The translations under genes and the position numbers were made by a program. Shown here piece after piece: positions 30,478 to 39,405 of a stretch of DNA of 64,000 bases. Source of the DNA: Terriglobia bacterium (lineage in GTDB: Bacteria; Acidobacteriota; Terriglobia; Terriglobales; SCQP01); assembly GCA_021323595.1 (NCBI GenBank), contig JAJPKR010000028.1:67762-131761 (forward strand), written 5' to 3'. Below the pieces are notes generated by a model that did no database searches, was not told the origin of the DNA, and saw only the letters and a program-made list of their open reading frames with translations. Numbering within the stretch: the stretch's first letter is position 1; each line of letters starts with the position of its first letter.

Positions 30478-30990
30478 CTACCAGGCGCCGGTCTTCTGCA
30501 GTTTGCGCACTTTGCGCTTGATCAAGTCGCGTTTGAGGGTGGTGAGGTGGGCGAGAAATAGGATGCCGTTGAGATGATCGGTCTCGTGCTGCAAGGCACG
30601 GGCCAGCAGACCCGTGCCGGAGATTTCGCGCCAGGCGCCCTCCACGTCTTGCGCCCGCGCCGTGACTTCGGCGGCGCGGACGACGTTGGCGCGAAACCCG
30701 GGAACGCTGAGGCAGCCCTCTTCGGCTTCTTCCTCGCCCTCGCGGCGCACGATCTCGGGATTGATCAACACCAGCCTTTGCGCCGGATCTTCGCCCACGC
30801 TGCAATCAATGACGGCGATGCGCCGGCCCAGGCCGATTTGCGGCGCGGCGAGGCCGACGCCGTTGGCGGCGTACATGCTCTCGAACATGTCGGCGATCAA
30901 CTGCCGCAGCTCCGCCGTCGCGAATTCGGCGACGTCGAGGGCCCGGCGGCCGAGAATGGGATCGGGATACTTGACGATCGGATAAACCAT
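30478..30990 (-). CDS. def: peptide deformylase
   Basis: A 170-residue metalloenzyme that removes the N-formyl group from new proteins. All three signature motifs are present: GVGLAAPQIG near residue 45, EGCLSVPG with the metal-binding Cys near residue 92, and QHETDHLNG with the HExxH metal site near residue 134. The start ATG overlaps the aroC stop by one base (TGATG), so the two are translationally coupled. Confidence 0.96.
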   Translation of the reverse strand: MVYPIVKYPDPILGRRALDVAEFATAELRQLIADMFESMYAANGVGLAAPQIGLGRRIAVIDCSVGEDPAQRLVLINPEIVRREGEEEAEEGCLSVPGFRANVVRAAEVTARAQDVEGAWREISGTGLLARALQHETDHLNGILFLAHLTTLKRDLIKRKVRKLQKTGAW

Positions 30991-32168
30991 CAGAATTCAC
31001 TCACCTGGCGGCGATACCCCTCCGCGTTCCGGCGCAGCTCGACGACGGAGTCGCCGCCGAATTTGGCGAGCGCGGCGCGGGCCAGGGTTAGCGCCACCAT
31101 GGCTTCGCCCACGACGGCGGCGGCGGGCACGACGCAAACGTCGCTGCGCTCGTAGGCGGCTTTGACGGGTTCGCGGCTGGCGAAATCCACCGAGGCCAGC
31201 GGCCGGCGCAGGGTGGAGATGGGCTTAAGGTAGCCGCGGACGATAATGTCTTCGCCATTGCTCATGCCGCCTTCCAAGCCGCCGGCATGATTGCTGGCCC
31301 GGAGAAAACGGCGCGCCTCGCGATCATAGCTGATCGGATCCTGGGCGGCCGAGCCGAGGGCGGTGGCCGCCCACACCCCGTCGCCGATCTCGGCGGCCTT
31401 GACGGCCTGAATGGCGACCAGGGCCTGCACCAGTTGGCCGTCCAGCCGCTCGTGCCATTGCGCGTGGCTGCCCAGCCCGGGGGGCACGCCCCGCGCCCGC
31501 ACTTCAAAGATGCCGCCGACGGAATCGCCGGTGCGCAGGGCGCGATCCACTTCCGCTTTCATCGCCGCTTCGCTCTCCGCATCGAGACAGCCAAGCAGCG
31601 TCTCCTCGCGGGCGGCGAGCGCCCGCAAGCCCTCCCAAGTCACTTCCGCCTCCGGCCGCAGGCGCGCGCCGCCGACGGCGACCACATGGCTGAGCACTTC
31701 GATGCCGAGTTGCGCGAGCAGTTGCTTGGCGAGCGCACCGGCCGCCACGCGCGCCGCGGTTTCGCGGGCGCTGGCGCGCTCCAGCACATAGCGCGCCTCG
31801 GGAAAGTTGAACTTGATCGCGCCCGCCAGGTCGGCGTGCCCGGGCCGCGGGCTGCGCACCGGCCGGGCCGCTTCTCCGGCCGGCCGGTCCACGGCCAACG
31901 TCTCCTGCCAATTCTTCCAGTCGCGGTTCTCCAGCCGGATGGCCACCGGGGCGCCGATCGTGACGCCGTTGCGCACGCCGGCGAGAAAGTGCGCCTCGTC
32001 GCGCTCGATCTTCATGAGGCCGCCGCGGCCGTAGCCCTGCTGGCGCCGCCAGAGCTCGCGCTGGACCGCGGCGAAGTCCACCGCCAGGCCGGCGGGCAGT
32101 CCCTCGACGAGCGCGATCAGCGCCTCGCCATGGGATTCGCCGGCTGTCGTGAATCGAAGGCTCGCCAT
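30990..32168 (-). CDS. aroC: chorismate synthase
   Basis: A 392-residue FMN-dependent enzyme that converts EPSP to chorismate, the last shikimate-pathway step. Family signatures are TTAGESHGEALIALVEG at the start, VRSPRPGHADLAGAIKF, ERASARETAARVAAGALAK and GGLEGGMSNGEDIIVRGY. The length is normal. It is the first gene of aroC-def-fmt and is divergent from mlaE over an 82-bp gap that holds both promoters. Confidence 0.96.
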   Translation of the reverse strand: MASLRFTTAGESHGEALIALVEGLPAGLAVDFAAVQRELWRRQQGYGRGGLMKIERDEAHFLAGVRNGVTIGAPVAIRLENRDWKNWQETLAVDRPAGEAARPVRSPRPGHADLAGAIKFNFPEARYVLERASARETAARVAAGALAKQLLAQLGIEVLSHVVAVGGARLRPEAEVTWEGLRALAAREETLLGCLDAESEAAMKAEVDRALRTGDSVGGIFEVRARGVPPGLGSHAQWHERLDGQLVQALVAIQAVKAAEIGDGVWAATALGSAAQDPISYDREARRFLRASNHAGGLEGGMSNGEDIIVRGYLKPISTLRRPLASVDFASREPVKAAYERSDVCVVPAAAVVGEAMVALTLARAALAKFGGDSVVELRRNAEGYRRQVSEF

Positions 32169-32183
32169 AGCAGGAAGCTTTTC

Positions 32184-32189
32184 ATTTTA
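32184..32189 (-). promoter_or_regulatory. -10 box of aroC
   Basis: TAAAAT on the minus strand lies 15 bases before the aroC ATG, allowing a leader of only about eight bases. Confidence 0.45.
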
Positions 32190-32230
32190 GCCGCCCGGCG
32201 CCGCGTGGCGGCGAGCGCCGCCATGGCGTG

Positions 32231-32239
32231 TGCTAGATT
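32231..32239 (+). promoter_or_regulatory. extended -10 element of mlaE
   Basis: TGCTAGATT combines TGn with the hexamer TAGATT and lies 11 bases before the mlaE ATG, again leaving a very short leader. Confidence 0.45.
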
Positions 32240-32250
32240 CGACTTTCATC

Positions 32251-33057
32251 ATGGCGGAGGAAGCCTTGGAAGCCCGCTCAGCCCGGGCGCCGCTCAGCGG
32301 CGCGCTCAAGGGATGGCTGTTTTCCTTCCAGGAATTCTGGCTGCTGGTGGCGCGCGTCTTCGCCAACATCTTCTCCACCCCGTTTTATCTCGGCGACCTG
32401 TTCTTTCAGATGGATTCGATCGGCGTGGGATCGCTGCCGATCGTGGCCTTGACCGGCTTTTTCACCGGGGCGGTGATGGCCTTGCAGCTTTCCGCCACAC
32501 TCGCGCAATACGGCCAAATCGACCGTTTGGGGCAGTTGGTTTCCTTGTCGCTGGTCTTGGAGCTGGGACCGGTGCTGAGCGCTTTGATGGTCGGCGCGCG
32601 CAACGCCTCGGGCATGGCGTCGGAGCTCGGCTCGATGACGGTCACCGAGCAAATCGACGCCATGCGCGCGCTGGGCACCGACCCGATGCGCAAGCTCGTC
32701 ACACCGCGGGTGCTCGCGACCGTCGTGATGAGCTTTTTCCTGACGGTCATCGCCGACATCTGCGGCATCGTGGGCGGGCTGGTCTACGCGGTGGCCGGGA
32801 TTCATCTCGACGCCAACCAATATTGGATCAGCGCGTTCCGCATCTTGGACTCCGCCGACGTGATCCAAGGTCTGGTCAAGCCGCTGATCTTCGGCGCGAT
32901 CATCGCCACCGTCGGCTGCTATTACGGCATGAAGGCGCGCGGCGGCACGCAGGGCGTCGGCAAGGCCACCACCCAGGCGGTGGTGCTGGCCTCGATCCTG
33001 ATCATCATTTCCGATTTCGTGCTCAGCCGGCTCTTGGTCGGATTGCTGGGCACGTAA
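32251..33057 (+). CDS. mlaE: MlaE-type ABC transporter permease
   Basis: A 268-residue inner-membrane permease of the lipid-transporting MlaE/YrbE family. About five hydrophobic segments are seen; the conserved core includes VALTGFFTGAVMALQ, LELGPVLSALMVGARNASG, ELGSMTVTEQIDAMRALG and GTQGVGKATTQAVV. With MlaF it should move phospholipids between the membranes. The MCE-domain partner MlaD, which usually follows, is not encoded here. The start is the ATG before AEEALEA; an in-frame GTG seven codons earlier lies inside the promoter. Confidence 0.92.
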   Translation: MAEEALEARSARAPLSGALKGWLFSFQEFWLLVARVFANIFSTPFYLGDLFFQMDSIGVGSLPIVALTGFFTGAVMALQLSATLAQYGQIDRLGQLVSLSLVLELGPVLSALMVGARNASGMASELGSMTVTEQIDAMRALGTDPMRKLVTPRVLATVVMSFFLTVIADICGIVGGLVYAVAGIHLDANQYWISAFRILDSADVIQGLVKPLIFGAIIATVGCYYGMKARGGTQGVGKATTQAVVLASILIIISDFVLSRLLVGLLGT

Positions 33058-33079
33058 CCCGGCCGCCGGCGGCAGCTCC

Positions 33080-33943
33080 ATGACGGACGCGGCAGAGGAC
33101 AATCCGGTCATTCGGTTCGAGCGCGTGAGCTTGTCGTTCCCCGCCTCCGGCAGCGTCTTGGAGGACGTCAGCTTCACCGTCGCGCGCGGGGATACCAAAG
33201 TGCTCTTGGGTGAAAGCGGCTCCGGCAAGACGGTGCTGATGAAGCTGGCGATGGGGTTGCTGCGGCCGACCCGCGGCCAGGTCTGGCTCCTGGGGCATGA
33301 AGTCAGCCGGATGCGGGAGCGGGAACTCTTCGATCTGCGCCGCTCGATCGGAATGACGTTTCAGGAAAGCGCGCTGTTCGATTCCCTGAGCGTCCGGGAA
33401 AACATCGCCTTTCGCCTGATCGAAGAGGGCCAATTGAGCGAGGAGCAGATCGACGAGCGCGTGCGCACCTGCCTGCGCTTTGTCGGCCTGGAGAGCGCGA
33501 TCGACAAGATGCCCGCCGAACTCTCGGGCGGCATGCGCCATCGGGTCTCGATCGCGCGCGCGCTGGCCACCTCGCCCGAAGTCATGCTTTACGATTCCCC
33601 GACGGGCGGGCTCGACCCCGAAACCGCCACGACGATCGTGGATCTGGTGATCAAGCTGCGCGACCTGAATCACGTGACGGCGCTGCTCGCGACCCATCGT
33701 CTGCAAGACGGCTACCTGCTCGCCACCCGCGCTTGGGATGACGCACAGGAGAGCGTGCGCGCGGTGCCGCTGGGCGCGGGCCGCACGTCGTTCTTGCTGC
33801 TGCGCGATGGGCGCGTCTGGTTCGACGGCTCGGCGGCGGAATTGCTCGCCAGTCACGACGAGTACTTGCGCAATTACTTGAACTGGGGGCCGCGCCTGCC
33901 GCCCCCGCCGCCCGAGGGCGGCGACGTTCGTCCGCAAGGTTGA
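33080..33943 (+). CDS. mlaF: MlaF-type ABC transporter ATPase
   Basis: A 287-residue ATPase for the MlaE permease 22 bases upstream. Walker A is GESGSGKT near residue 45, the signature is LSGGMRHR, and the switch His is in LLATHRL. Walker B reads EVMLYDSPTGGLDP, so the catalytic Glu that normally follows the Asp is Ser. The last 20 residues form a Pro-rich tail. No mlaD follows; the next gene is on the other strand. Confidence 0.9.
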   Translation: MTDAAEDNPVIRFERVSLSFPASGSVLEDVSFTVARGDTKVLLGESGSGKTVLMKLAMGLLRPTRGQVWLLGHEVSRMRERELFDLRRSIGMTFQESALFDSLSVRENIAFRLIEEGQLSEEQIDERVRTCLRFVGLESAIDKMPAELSGGMRHRVSIARALATSPEVMLYDSPTGGLDPETATTIVDLVIKLRDLNHVTALLATHRLQDGYLLATRAWDDAQESVRAVPLGAGRTSFLLLRDGRVWFDGSAAELLASHDEYLRNYLNWGPRLPPPPPEGGDVRPQG

Positions 33944-33985
33944 CAATTGCACCGCCGGCCGCGCGGCTCGCGCCGGCAGGGAGAG

Positions 33986-36900
33986 CTACTGGGGGTTGTG
34001 GGCGGCGGCGGCGAGCAGGCTGCCCTCTTCCTGCAAGGCGCGCAGGAAAATGCGCACCAACAAAGGATCGAACTGGCGGCCGGCGCGCACCTCCAGTTCG
34101 CGCCCGGCTTCGGCGAAGGTAAGCGCGGGGCGATGGCCGGTGGAGGAGGTCATGGCATCGAAGGCTTCGGCGAGCGCCAGGATGCGGCCGCCGAGCGGGA
34201 TGTCGTCGCCGCGCAGGCCGCGCGGATAGCCGCTGCCGTCGAACCATTCGTGGTGGGTGGCGATATAGGACGCGATCTCCTCGCCGCCGCGCAGGCCGGC
34301 CACCATTTCCGCGCCGGTGAGCGGATGGCTGCGCAGCATCGCCCACTCGGCCGGATCGGGCTGCCGCTTGTGCAGCAACTCCGCAGCCATCGAGCTTTTG
34401 CCGATGTCGTGCAGGCGGCCGGCGATGCGAATGCGTTCCTGATCGAGCTCGCTCAGCTTCAATCCCTGCGCCAGCAGCACGCCGTAGCGGGACACGCGCA
34501 AGCTGTGTTCCGGACCCAGCGCGTCCTTGCTGTCGGTGGCGACGGCGAGCGCGAAGAAGCCGTTCAAGGCGGCCGCGAATTCGGTCTGCTCGGAATCGGC
34601 GAACGAGAGCAGGGCGGAGGGCGCGGCGATCACGGCCTTGCTCTCGTGCGCGGCGATGACGCGGTCCCCGCCCGAGCCCTTCGCCGCATACATGGCGATG
34701 TCGGCGGCGTGCAGCACCTCTTCGGGCGTCGCGCCGTGCTCGGGATAGGAGGCCAAGCCGAAGCTGGCGCGCAACTGCCGCTCGCTCAGGCTGGGATCGG
34801 AGGCGAGCAAGACGCGCATGCGCTCGCAGAGGGCGCGCGCCTTTTCGGCGTTGGCTTCCGGCATGAGGATGGTGAACTCGTCGCCGCCGTAACGGGCCAC
34901 GATGTTGCTGCCGCGGCCGCGCTCTTCCAAGATGCGCGCCAGCCGCGCCAAAGTGAGATCGCCTTCCAGGTGGCCGAGGGTGTCGTTGATGCTCTTGAAG
35001 TTGTCGAGATCCACCAGCACGACGGAAAAGGGCAGGCCGTAGCGGCTGGCGCGCTTCCATTCCGATTGCAGCGACTCCATGAAGAAGCGCCGCGTCTTGA
35101 GGCCGGTCAAGCTGTCGGTAATGGCTTGCTGCTGCATCTGCTGGAAGGTCAGCGCGTTGTTGAGCGCCACCGACAGCTGGTCGGCCAGCGTGCGCAGGAT
35201 GGGCAGCTGCGCCGGCGAAAACGCCTGCGGCGCGTCGCATTCGAGGTTCAGGATGCCCAGCGTTTGCCCGCCGAAGGTGATGGGAATCGCCAGCGCCGAG
35301 CCCGAGTCGCCGTGCACGGGAATGGCTTGCGGATTCTGACGCAGATCGTTGACCAGCATCAACTGCCCGGTGCGCGCGGCGGCGCCCACGATCCCCACGC
35401 CCAGCGGCAGGCGGCGCAGCGGGCTGCCCCCCGCCGTGCTCTTGCGGCCGGCTTCGGCCTTGAACTCCAGCTCCTTGTTCTGGTAATTGATCACGCCCAC
35501 GCCGATGCGATCGAAGGGAAAATGCTTTTGAATTTCCCGCGCCATCGCCGCGAGCATTTCCTCGGGATCGAGCGTGCTGATGGCCAGCTTGGAAATTTGA
35601 TTCAAGAACTCGAGCTGCTGGGTCTTGCTTTGCTGCTCCGCGAACAGGTGCGCGTTCTCGATCGCCACCGCGGCTTGGCCGGCCACGATCTCGAGAATGC
35701 GGACATGATCTTGATCGTAGGCGCCGGCCCGCTCGTAATTCTGCACCGCCATCACGCCCACGGCGCGGCCATGGATGATGATGGGCACGCCCAGCCAGCT
35801 CTGGGCGTTGCGGCCGCTGCGCGCGAAGCCGTTTTGCCGCGAAAACTCCGCCACGTCGCCGGGCACCAGCAAGTGCGTGCCGGTGGCCAGCACGTGCTCG
35901 GTCAGGGCGTTGCGCCGCGGGCGCGCGCGCTTGGGCAGAATCGCGCCGTCTTCGACTTCGAGCTCGAAGCGAATCTCGTCGCTGGCTTCGTCATGGAAGG
36001 CGACGTAGAAGTTGCGCACGTCGATGAGCTTCTGCAATTCGGCGTGAATCAGGCGCAGCAAGTGGTCCAGCGTCAGCGAGGAGCTGAGCGCGGTGCCGAT
36101 GTGAGTGAGAATCTCGAACTCCTCGCTGCGCCGCAGCGAGGCCTTGATCAGCGAGAGATTCTCGAGCGCCACTGAAGTCTGCGTGCTCAGCGCCAGCAAG
36201 AAGCGCAGCTCGCCGGGGAGAAAGCGGCGGTGCCCCATCTGCCCCAGCAACAGCAAGCCGAAGGTGCGCTTGCGCGATTGCAGCGAGAGACAGGTGAAGC
36301 CGGTGTCGCCCTCGGCCGCGAGTTGCTGCCGGAGCTGGTTGAAGAAGGGCTCGGTCTCCAAGCCCGGGATGGGCGCGGTGGGATGGCGCCAGCGCCCCAC
36401 CACCAGCCCGCCGTAGCGGGGCAGGATCTCGACCAGGCGCGGGCCGGCGGTGAGCGAGAGGAACTGCCGGAAATCGGTGGAGAAGCCCCGGCTCATTTCG
36501 ATCGGCTCCGGCAGCAGCGGCGGCCCGGCCCAGAGCGCCACCTGGCGCACTTGCACGATGTTGCGCAGCCGGTCGAGCAAATTGTTGAGCACCTGCGGCA
36601 GGCCGCCGCTTTGCGCTTGGCTGCCGCCGCTCAGGTTGAGCATCGACAGGCCGAGCAGATGCTCTTCCATGGCGCGGCGCTCTTCTTCGAAGACCACCGC
36701 GCCCATGGTGATGGCGAGCAGCAAAGGCGCGGCGATTTCGGCCAAGGGAGCGCTGGCCACACTCGGAGGGTGCCGGTAGAGCAGGTATTCGATTCCGCCC
36801 CAAACGAGCACGGCAACCCCGCAGAAACGGCGCGCCCAGCAACCGACCGGACTGAGCAGGAAAAAGTAGGCCGCCGCCAGCAGCATGGCCGCGGCGAGCG

Positions 36901-37252
36901 CCCCCGAGGAGAGCGGCGCCAACGGCAGCGGCCGGTACCAGGCGACATACGCCCATCCGGCGCCGACCGTCGCCAGCCAGAGATAGTTGCGCCCCTGAAC
37001 GGGAATTTGCCGCAGCGCCCGCGCGCTCAGCAGCAGCACCGCCGCCGCTGCGGTAAGCAAGGTCGCTTCCGCCCAATGCAGAACGGAAAGCGGCCAAAAA
37101 TGAAGAGCGCCTTGCGCCGCTTCTCGGAGGGTGAGCAGCCCCCAGAACCAAATCCAGGCGCGGACGTAACGCTCCGGACGGACCCAGGCCAGATAGCTGA
37201 ACAGCAGCAGGACCAGGGCCGAAGCTACCACCGGAAGCGAGACAGTCCACAT
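33986..37252 (-). CDS. multidomain c-di-GMP signalling protein (membrane, GAF, GGDEF, HD-GYP)
   Basis: About 1088 residues from the chosen ATG. An N-terminal membrane region of about six or seven helices (residues 1-210) is followed by three GAF-like domains (about 240-400, 420-570, 590-725), a GGDEF domain with intact RYGGDEF (about 745-900) and a C-terminal HD-GYP domain with HDIGKSS, HPLTGAEM, HHEWFDGSGYPRGL and LALAEAFDAM. It may therefore both make and break c-di-GMP. The residue preceding the GGDEF core is RGSN where the inhibitory RxxD would be expected. The frame stays open to a TTG at 37354, so the start is uncertain. Confidence 0.85.
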   Translation of the reverse strand: MWTVSLPVVASALVLLLFSYLAWVRPERYVRAWIWFWGLLTLREAAQGALHFWPLSVLHWAEATLLTAAAAVLLLSARALRQIPVQGRNYLWLATVGAGWAYVAWYRPLPLAPLSSGALAAAMLLAAAYFFLLSPVGCWARRFCGVAVLVWGGIEYLLYRHPPSVASAPLAEIAAPLLLAITMGAVVFEEERRAMEEHLLGLSMLNLSGGSQAQSGGLPQVLNNLLDRLRNIVQVRQVALWAGPPLLPEPIEMSRGFSTDFRQFLSLTAGPRLVEILPRYGGLVVGRWRHPTAPIPGLETEPFFNQLRQQLAAEGDTGFTCLSLQSRKRTFGLLLLGQMGHRRFLPGELRFLLALSTQTSVALENLSLIKASLRRSEEFEILTHIGTALSSSLTLDHLLRLIHAELQKLIDVRNFYVAFHDEASDEIRFELEVEDGAILPKRARPRRNALTEHVLATGTHLLVPGDVAEFSRQNGFARSGRNAQSWLGVPIIIHGRAVGVMAVQNYERAGAYDQDHVRILEIVAGQAAVAIENAHLFAEQQSKTQQLEFLNQISKLAISTLDPEEMLAAMAREIQKHFPFDRIGVGVINYQNKELEFKAEAGRKSTAGGSPLRRLPLGVGIVGAAARTGQLMLVNDLRQNPQAIPVHGDSGSALAIPITFGGQTLGILNLECDAPQAFSPAQLPILRTLADQLSVALNNALTFQQMQQQAITDSLTGLKTRRFFMESLQSEWKRASRYGLPFSVVLVDLDNFKSINDTLGHLEGDLTLARLARILEERGRGSNIVARYGGDEFTILMPEANAEKARALCERMRVLLASDPSLSERQLRASFGLASYPEHGATPEEVLHAADIAMYAAKGSGGDRVIAAHESKAVIAAPSALLSFADSEQTEFAAALNGFFALAVATDSKDALGPEHSLRVSRYGVLLAQGLKLSELDQERIRIAGRLHDIGKSSMAAELLHKRQPDPAEWAMLRSHPLTGAEMVAGLRGGEEIASYIATHHEWFDGSGYPRGLRGDDIPLGGRILALAEAFDAMTSSTGHRPALTFAEAGRELEVRAGRQFDPLLVRIFLRALQEEGSLLAAAAHNPQ

Positions 37253-37644
37253 GACAATGCTGGCTGCGGCCCCGGGGATAGCCACACCACTTCCACACGT
37301 CGGCGCCGGCGCGGCCAGAGCGCGCCAGCAATGAACTAAATATAGGTCACACAAGCGATTGCGGTAAAGGCAGGAGGTGTACAGGGAACCTGACCGTCAC
37401 CTGTCCTTTGCATCTTGGGCGGGGCCGACCGCCCTCGCCCGTTTACGCTTTTCCCTCAGCGCGCCTGCGTCGACGCCGGGCGGGAGCGGAAGCGGCGCAT
37501 GCGGCTGTCCCCGGCGTTCCACCCTGGCCCCAAGGGCAACTTGCGGCCGGCGCCGCCCCTCTCATGGAGTAAATCGTCATTTCACCACTGAAGGGCGCGC
37601 CAGTGAGTGCCGGCGCGCTCCTGTGGACAGAGGGGTTCAACAAG
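37253..37644. other. intergenic region before the BON-repeat gene
   Basis: These 392 bases separate the divergent signalling gene and the BON gene. No further gene is recognised. A possible longer N terminus of the minus-strand gene would use bases up to 37354. Confidence 0.4.
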
Positions 37645-39405
37645 ATGAAGTTTATCCGCCCAGGGTGGTATTTGCCGCTTGCCTTGCTCGTGGCCGCGGG
37701 CATGAGCTGGGGGCAGCAATACCCCAACCAGCAGCAACAACCCATGCAACAGCCCGGTCAGCAACAGCCGGGGCAAATGCAGCAGCCCGGCCAGCAACCG
37801 GGACAAATGCAACAGCCCGGTCAGCAGCCCGGACAACCCAGCGCAACCAGCGACACGCAACTGCAGTCGCAAGTCCAAAGCGCGATCGACGCCAATCCCG
37901 AACTCAAGGCGGCCGGCGTGACCGCGACCGTCACCAACGGGCAAGTCACGTTGATGGGCGTGGTCAGCAACGATGCGTTGCGCCAGCAAGCCAAGAGCGC
38001 CGCGTCCTCGGTGTCCGGCGTTACCGGCGTGCAGGACCTGATCACCGTCAGCCCTAGCGCCGCAACTCCGCAACAACAGACGCAGCCCGGCCAAGAACAG
38101 CAGGCGCAGCCGGCACAGCCTCCGGCGCAGCCTTCAGCGCAACCGGGCCAGCCCGCCGGCACGCCGCCCGCATCACAGCCCGGCCAGGAGCAGCAGCCGG
38201 GCCAGCAACCCACGCAGCCGGCACAGCCTCCAGCGCAGCCTTCAGCCCAACCGCAGGCGCAGCCTCCCGCCGCTCAGCCCAGCGAAACACCGCAGCAAGA
38301 GCAGCAGGAGGAACAGCAAGAGCAGCAGCCGGGACAGCAACCCCAAGCGCAGCAGCCGAGCGGGCAGCCGGCAGGTTCGGCTGCAAGCCTGCAGAGCCAG
38401 GTGACCTCGGCGCTGATGAACGACCCCCAATTGGGCAAATACGCCGTATCCGCGTCCGTCAACGACAAGAACGACGTGACGCTGACCGGCACCGTGCCGA
38501 CCAAGGAAGACAAGAAGCGCGCCAAGTCGGTGGCGGAGAACATCAGCGGGGTGCACAAGGTCCACAACAAGATCCAAGTGAACCCGAGCGTGGCGCCCAT
38601 GCAGCCGTCCTCGCAGCAACCGCCTTCCGAGCAGCAGCCGCCGTCGGAGCAGCAACCGCAGAGCGCGAATGAGCCGCCGTCCCAGGCAGCTCCGGGCACG
38701 GCTGCTCCCGTGACGCAGGAACAGCAACAAACCAATCCGGCGACCGGAGAGCAATCGGCGGAAGTGACCCAGCAAATCCAGCAGCAGTTGTCGCAAGCCC
38801 TGCAAAGCGATCCGGAGCTGTCCAAATACAACGTCAGCGGCCTGGTCACCGGCACCGGCAAAGTGACGCTGCAAGGCGTCGTGCCCAGCGAGGCGGACAA
38901 GAAGCACGCCGAGACGCTCGCCAAGGGCATCAGCGGCGTCAGCAGCGTGGATAACAAGCTGACCGTGAATCCGAGCGCGACGCCTTCGGCGCAGCCGGCG
39001 CAGCAACCGCCCAGCGAACAGCCCCCCTCGACGCAACCGCCCTCAAGCCAGCCGCCGATGGGCGGTGGGTTAGCTTGGAACCACCAGGGCCAGCTATCGG
39101 GCCAGCAAGCCGGTCAGCAGCCCTCGGGCCAAGCGGCGGCGAATCCCGCGGCGCCGCAGGATGAGCAAACCCAGCTCGAGAATGCTCTCAAGAACGATCC
39201 CGCGCTTAGCGGCGTCACCCCGGCGGTCAGCGGCAACACGGTTACGCTGACCGGCACGGTCGCGAGCAAGGCCGACAAACAGAGGGCGGAAAGGGTCGTT
39301 AAGACGACGGCGCCCAAAGGCACCAAGATTCACAACAAGATCAAGGTGCAGAAGACCGGGGCGTCGGGCGGGCAGACGCCGAGCGGCGCGCCCCCGCTTT
39401 GGTAA
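37645..39405 (+). CDS. exported protein with four BON domains and Gln/Pro-rich linkers
   Basis: A 586-residue protein. A signal peptide (residues about 1-25) ends near GMSWGQQ. Four BON domains follow at about residues 72-140, 250-315, 375-440 and 515-575, each with the pattern LTGTVPTKEDKKRA...VHKVHNKIQVNP. They are joined by long linkers made of Gln, Pro, Ser and Gly, such as MQQPGQQPGQMQQPGQ, coded by short tandem repeats. BON domains bind membranes or peptidoglycan, so an envelope role is likely. The ATG has AGAGGGG ten bases upstream. Its last 65 bases overlap rsmB on the other strand. Confidence 0.87.
   Translation: MKFIRPGWYLPLALLVAAGMSWGQQYPNQQQQPMQQPGQQQPGQMQQPGQQPGQMQQPGQQPGQPSATSDTQLQSQVQSAIDANPELKAAGVTATVTNGQVTLMGVVSNDALRQQAKSAASSVSGVTGVQDLITVSPSAATPQQQTQPGQEQQAQPAQPPAQPSAQPGQPAGTPPASQPGQEQQPGQQPTQPAQPPAQPSAQPQAQPPAAQPSETPQQEQQEEQQEQQPGQQPQAQQPSGQPAGSAASLQSQVTSALMNDPQLGKYAVSASVNDKNDVTLTGTVPTKEDKKRAKSVAENISGVHKVHNKIQVNPSVAPMQPSSQQPPSEQQPPSEQQPQSANEPPSQAAPGTAAPVTQEQQQTNPATGEQSAEVTQQIQQQLSQALQSDPELSKYNVSGLVTGTGKVTLQGVVPSEADKKHAETLAKGISGVSSVDNKLTVNPSATPSAQPAQQPPSEQPPSTQPPSSQPPMGGGLAWNHQGQLSGQQAGQQPSGQAAANPAAPQDEQTQLENALKNDPALSGVTPAVSGNTVTLTGTVASKADKQRAERVVKTTAPKGTKIHNKIKVQKTGASGGQTPSGAPPLW

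Noticed and set aside
37645-38400. CRISPR-like tandem repeats
   Set aside because: The short repeats encode the Gln/Pro/Gly linkers of the BON protein in frame and have no unique spacers.
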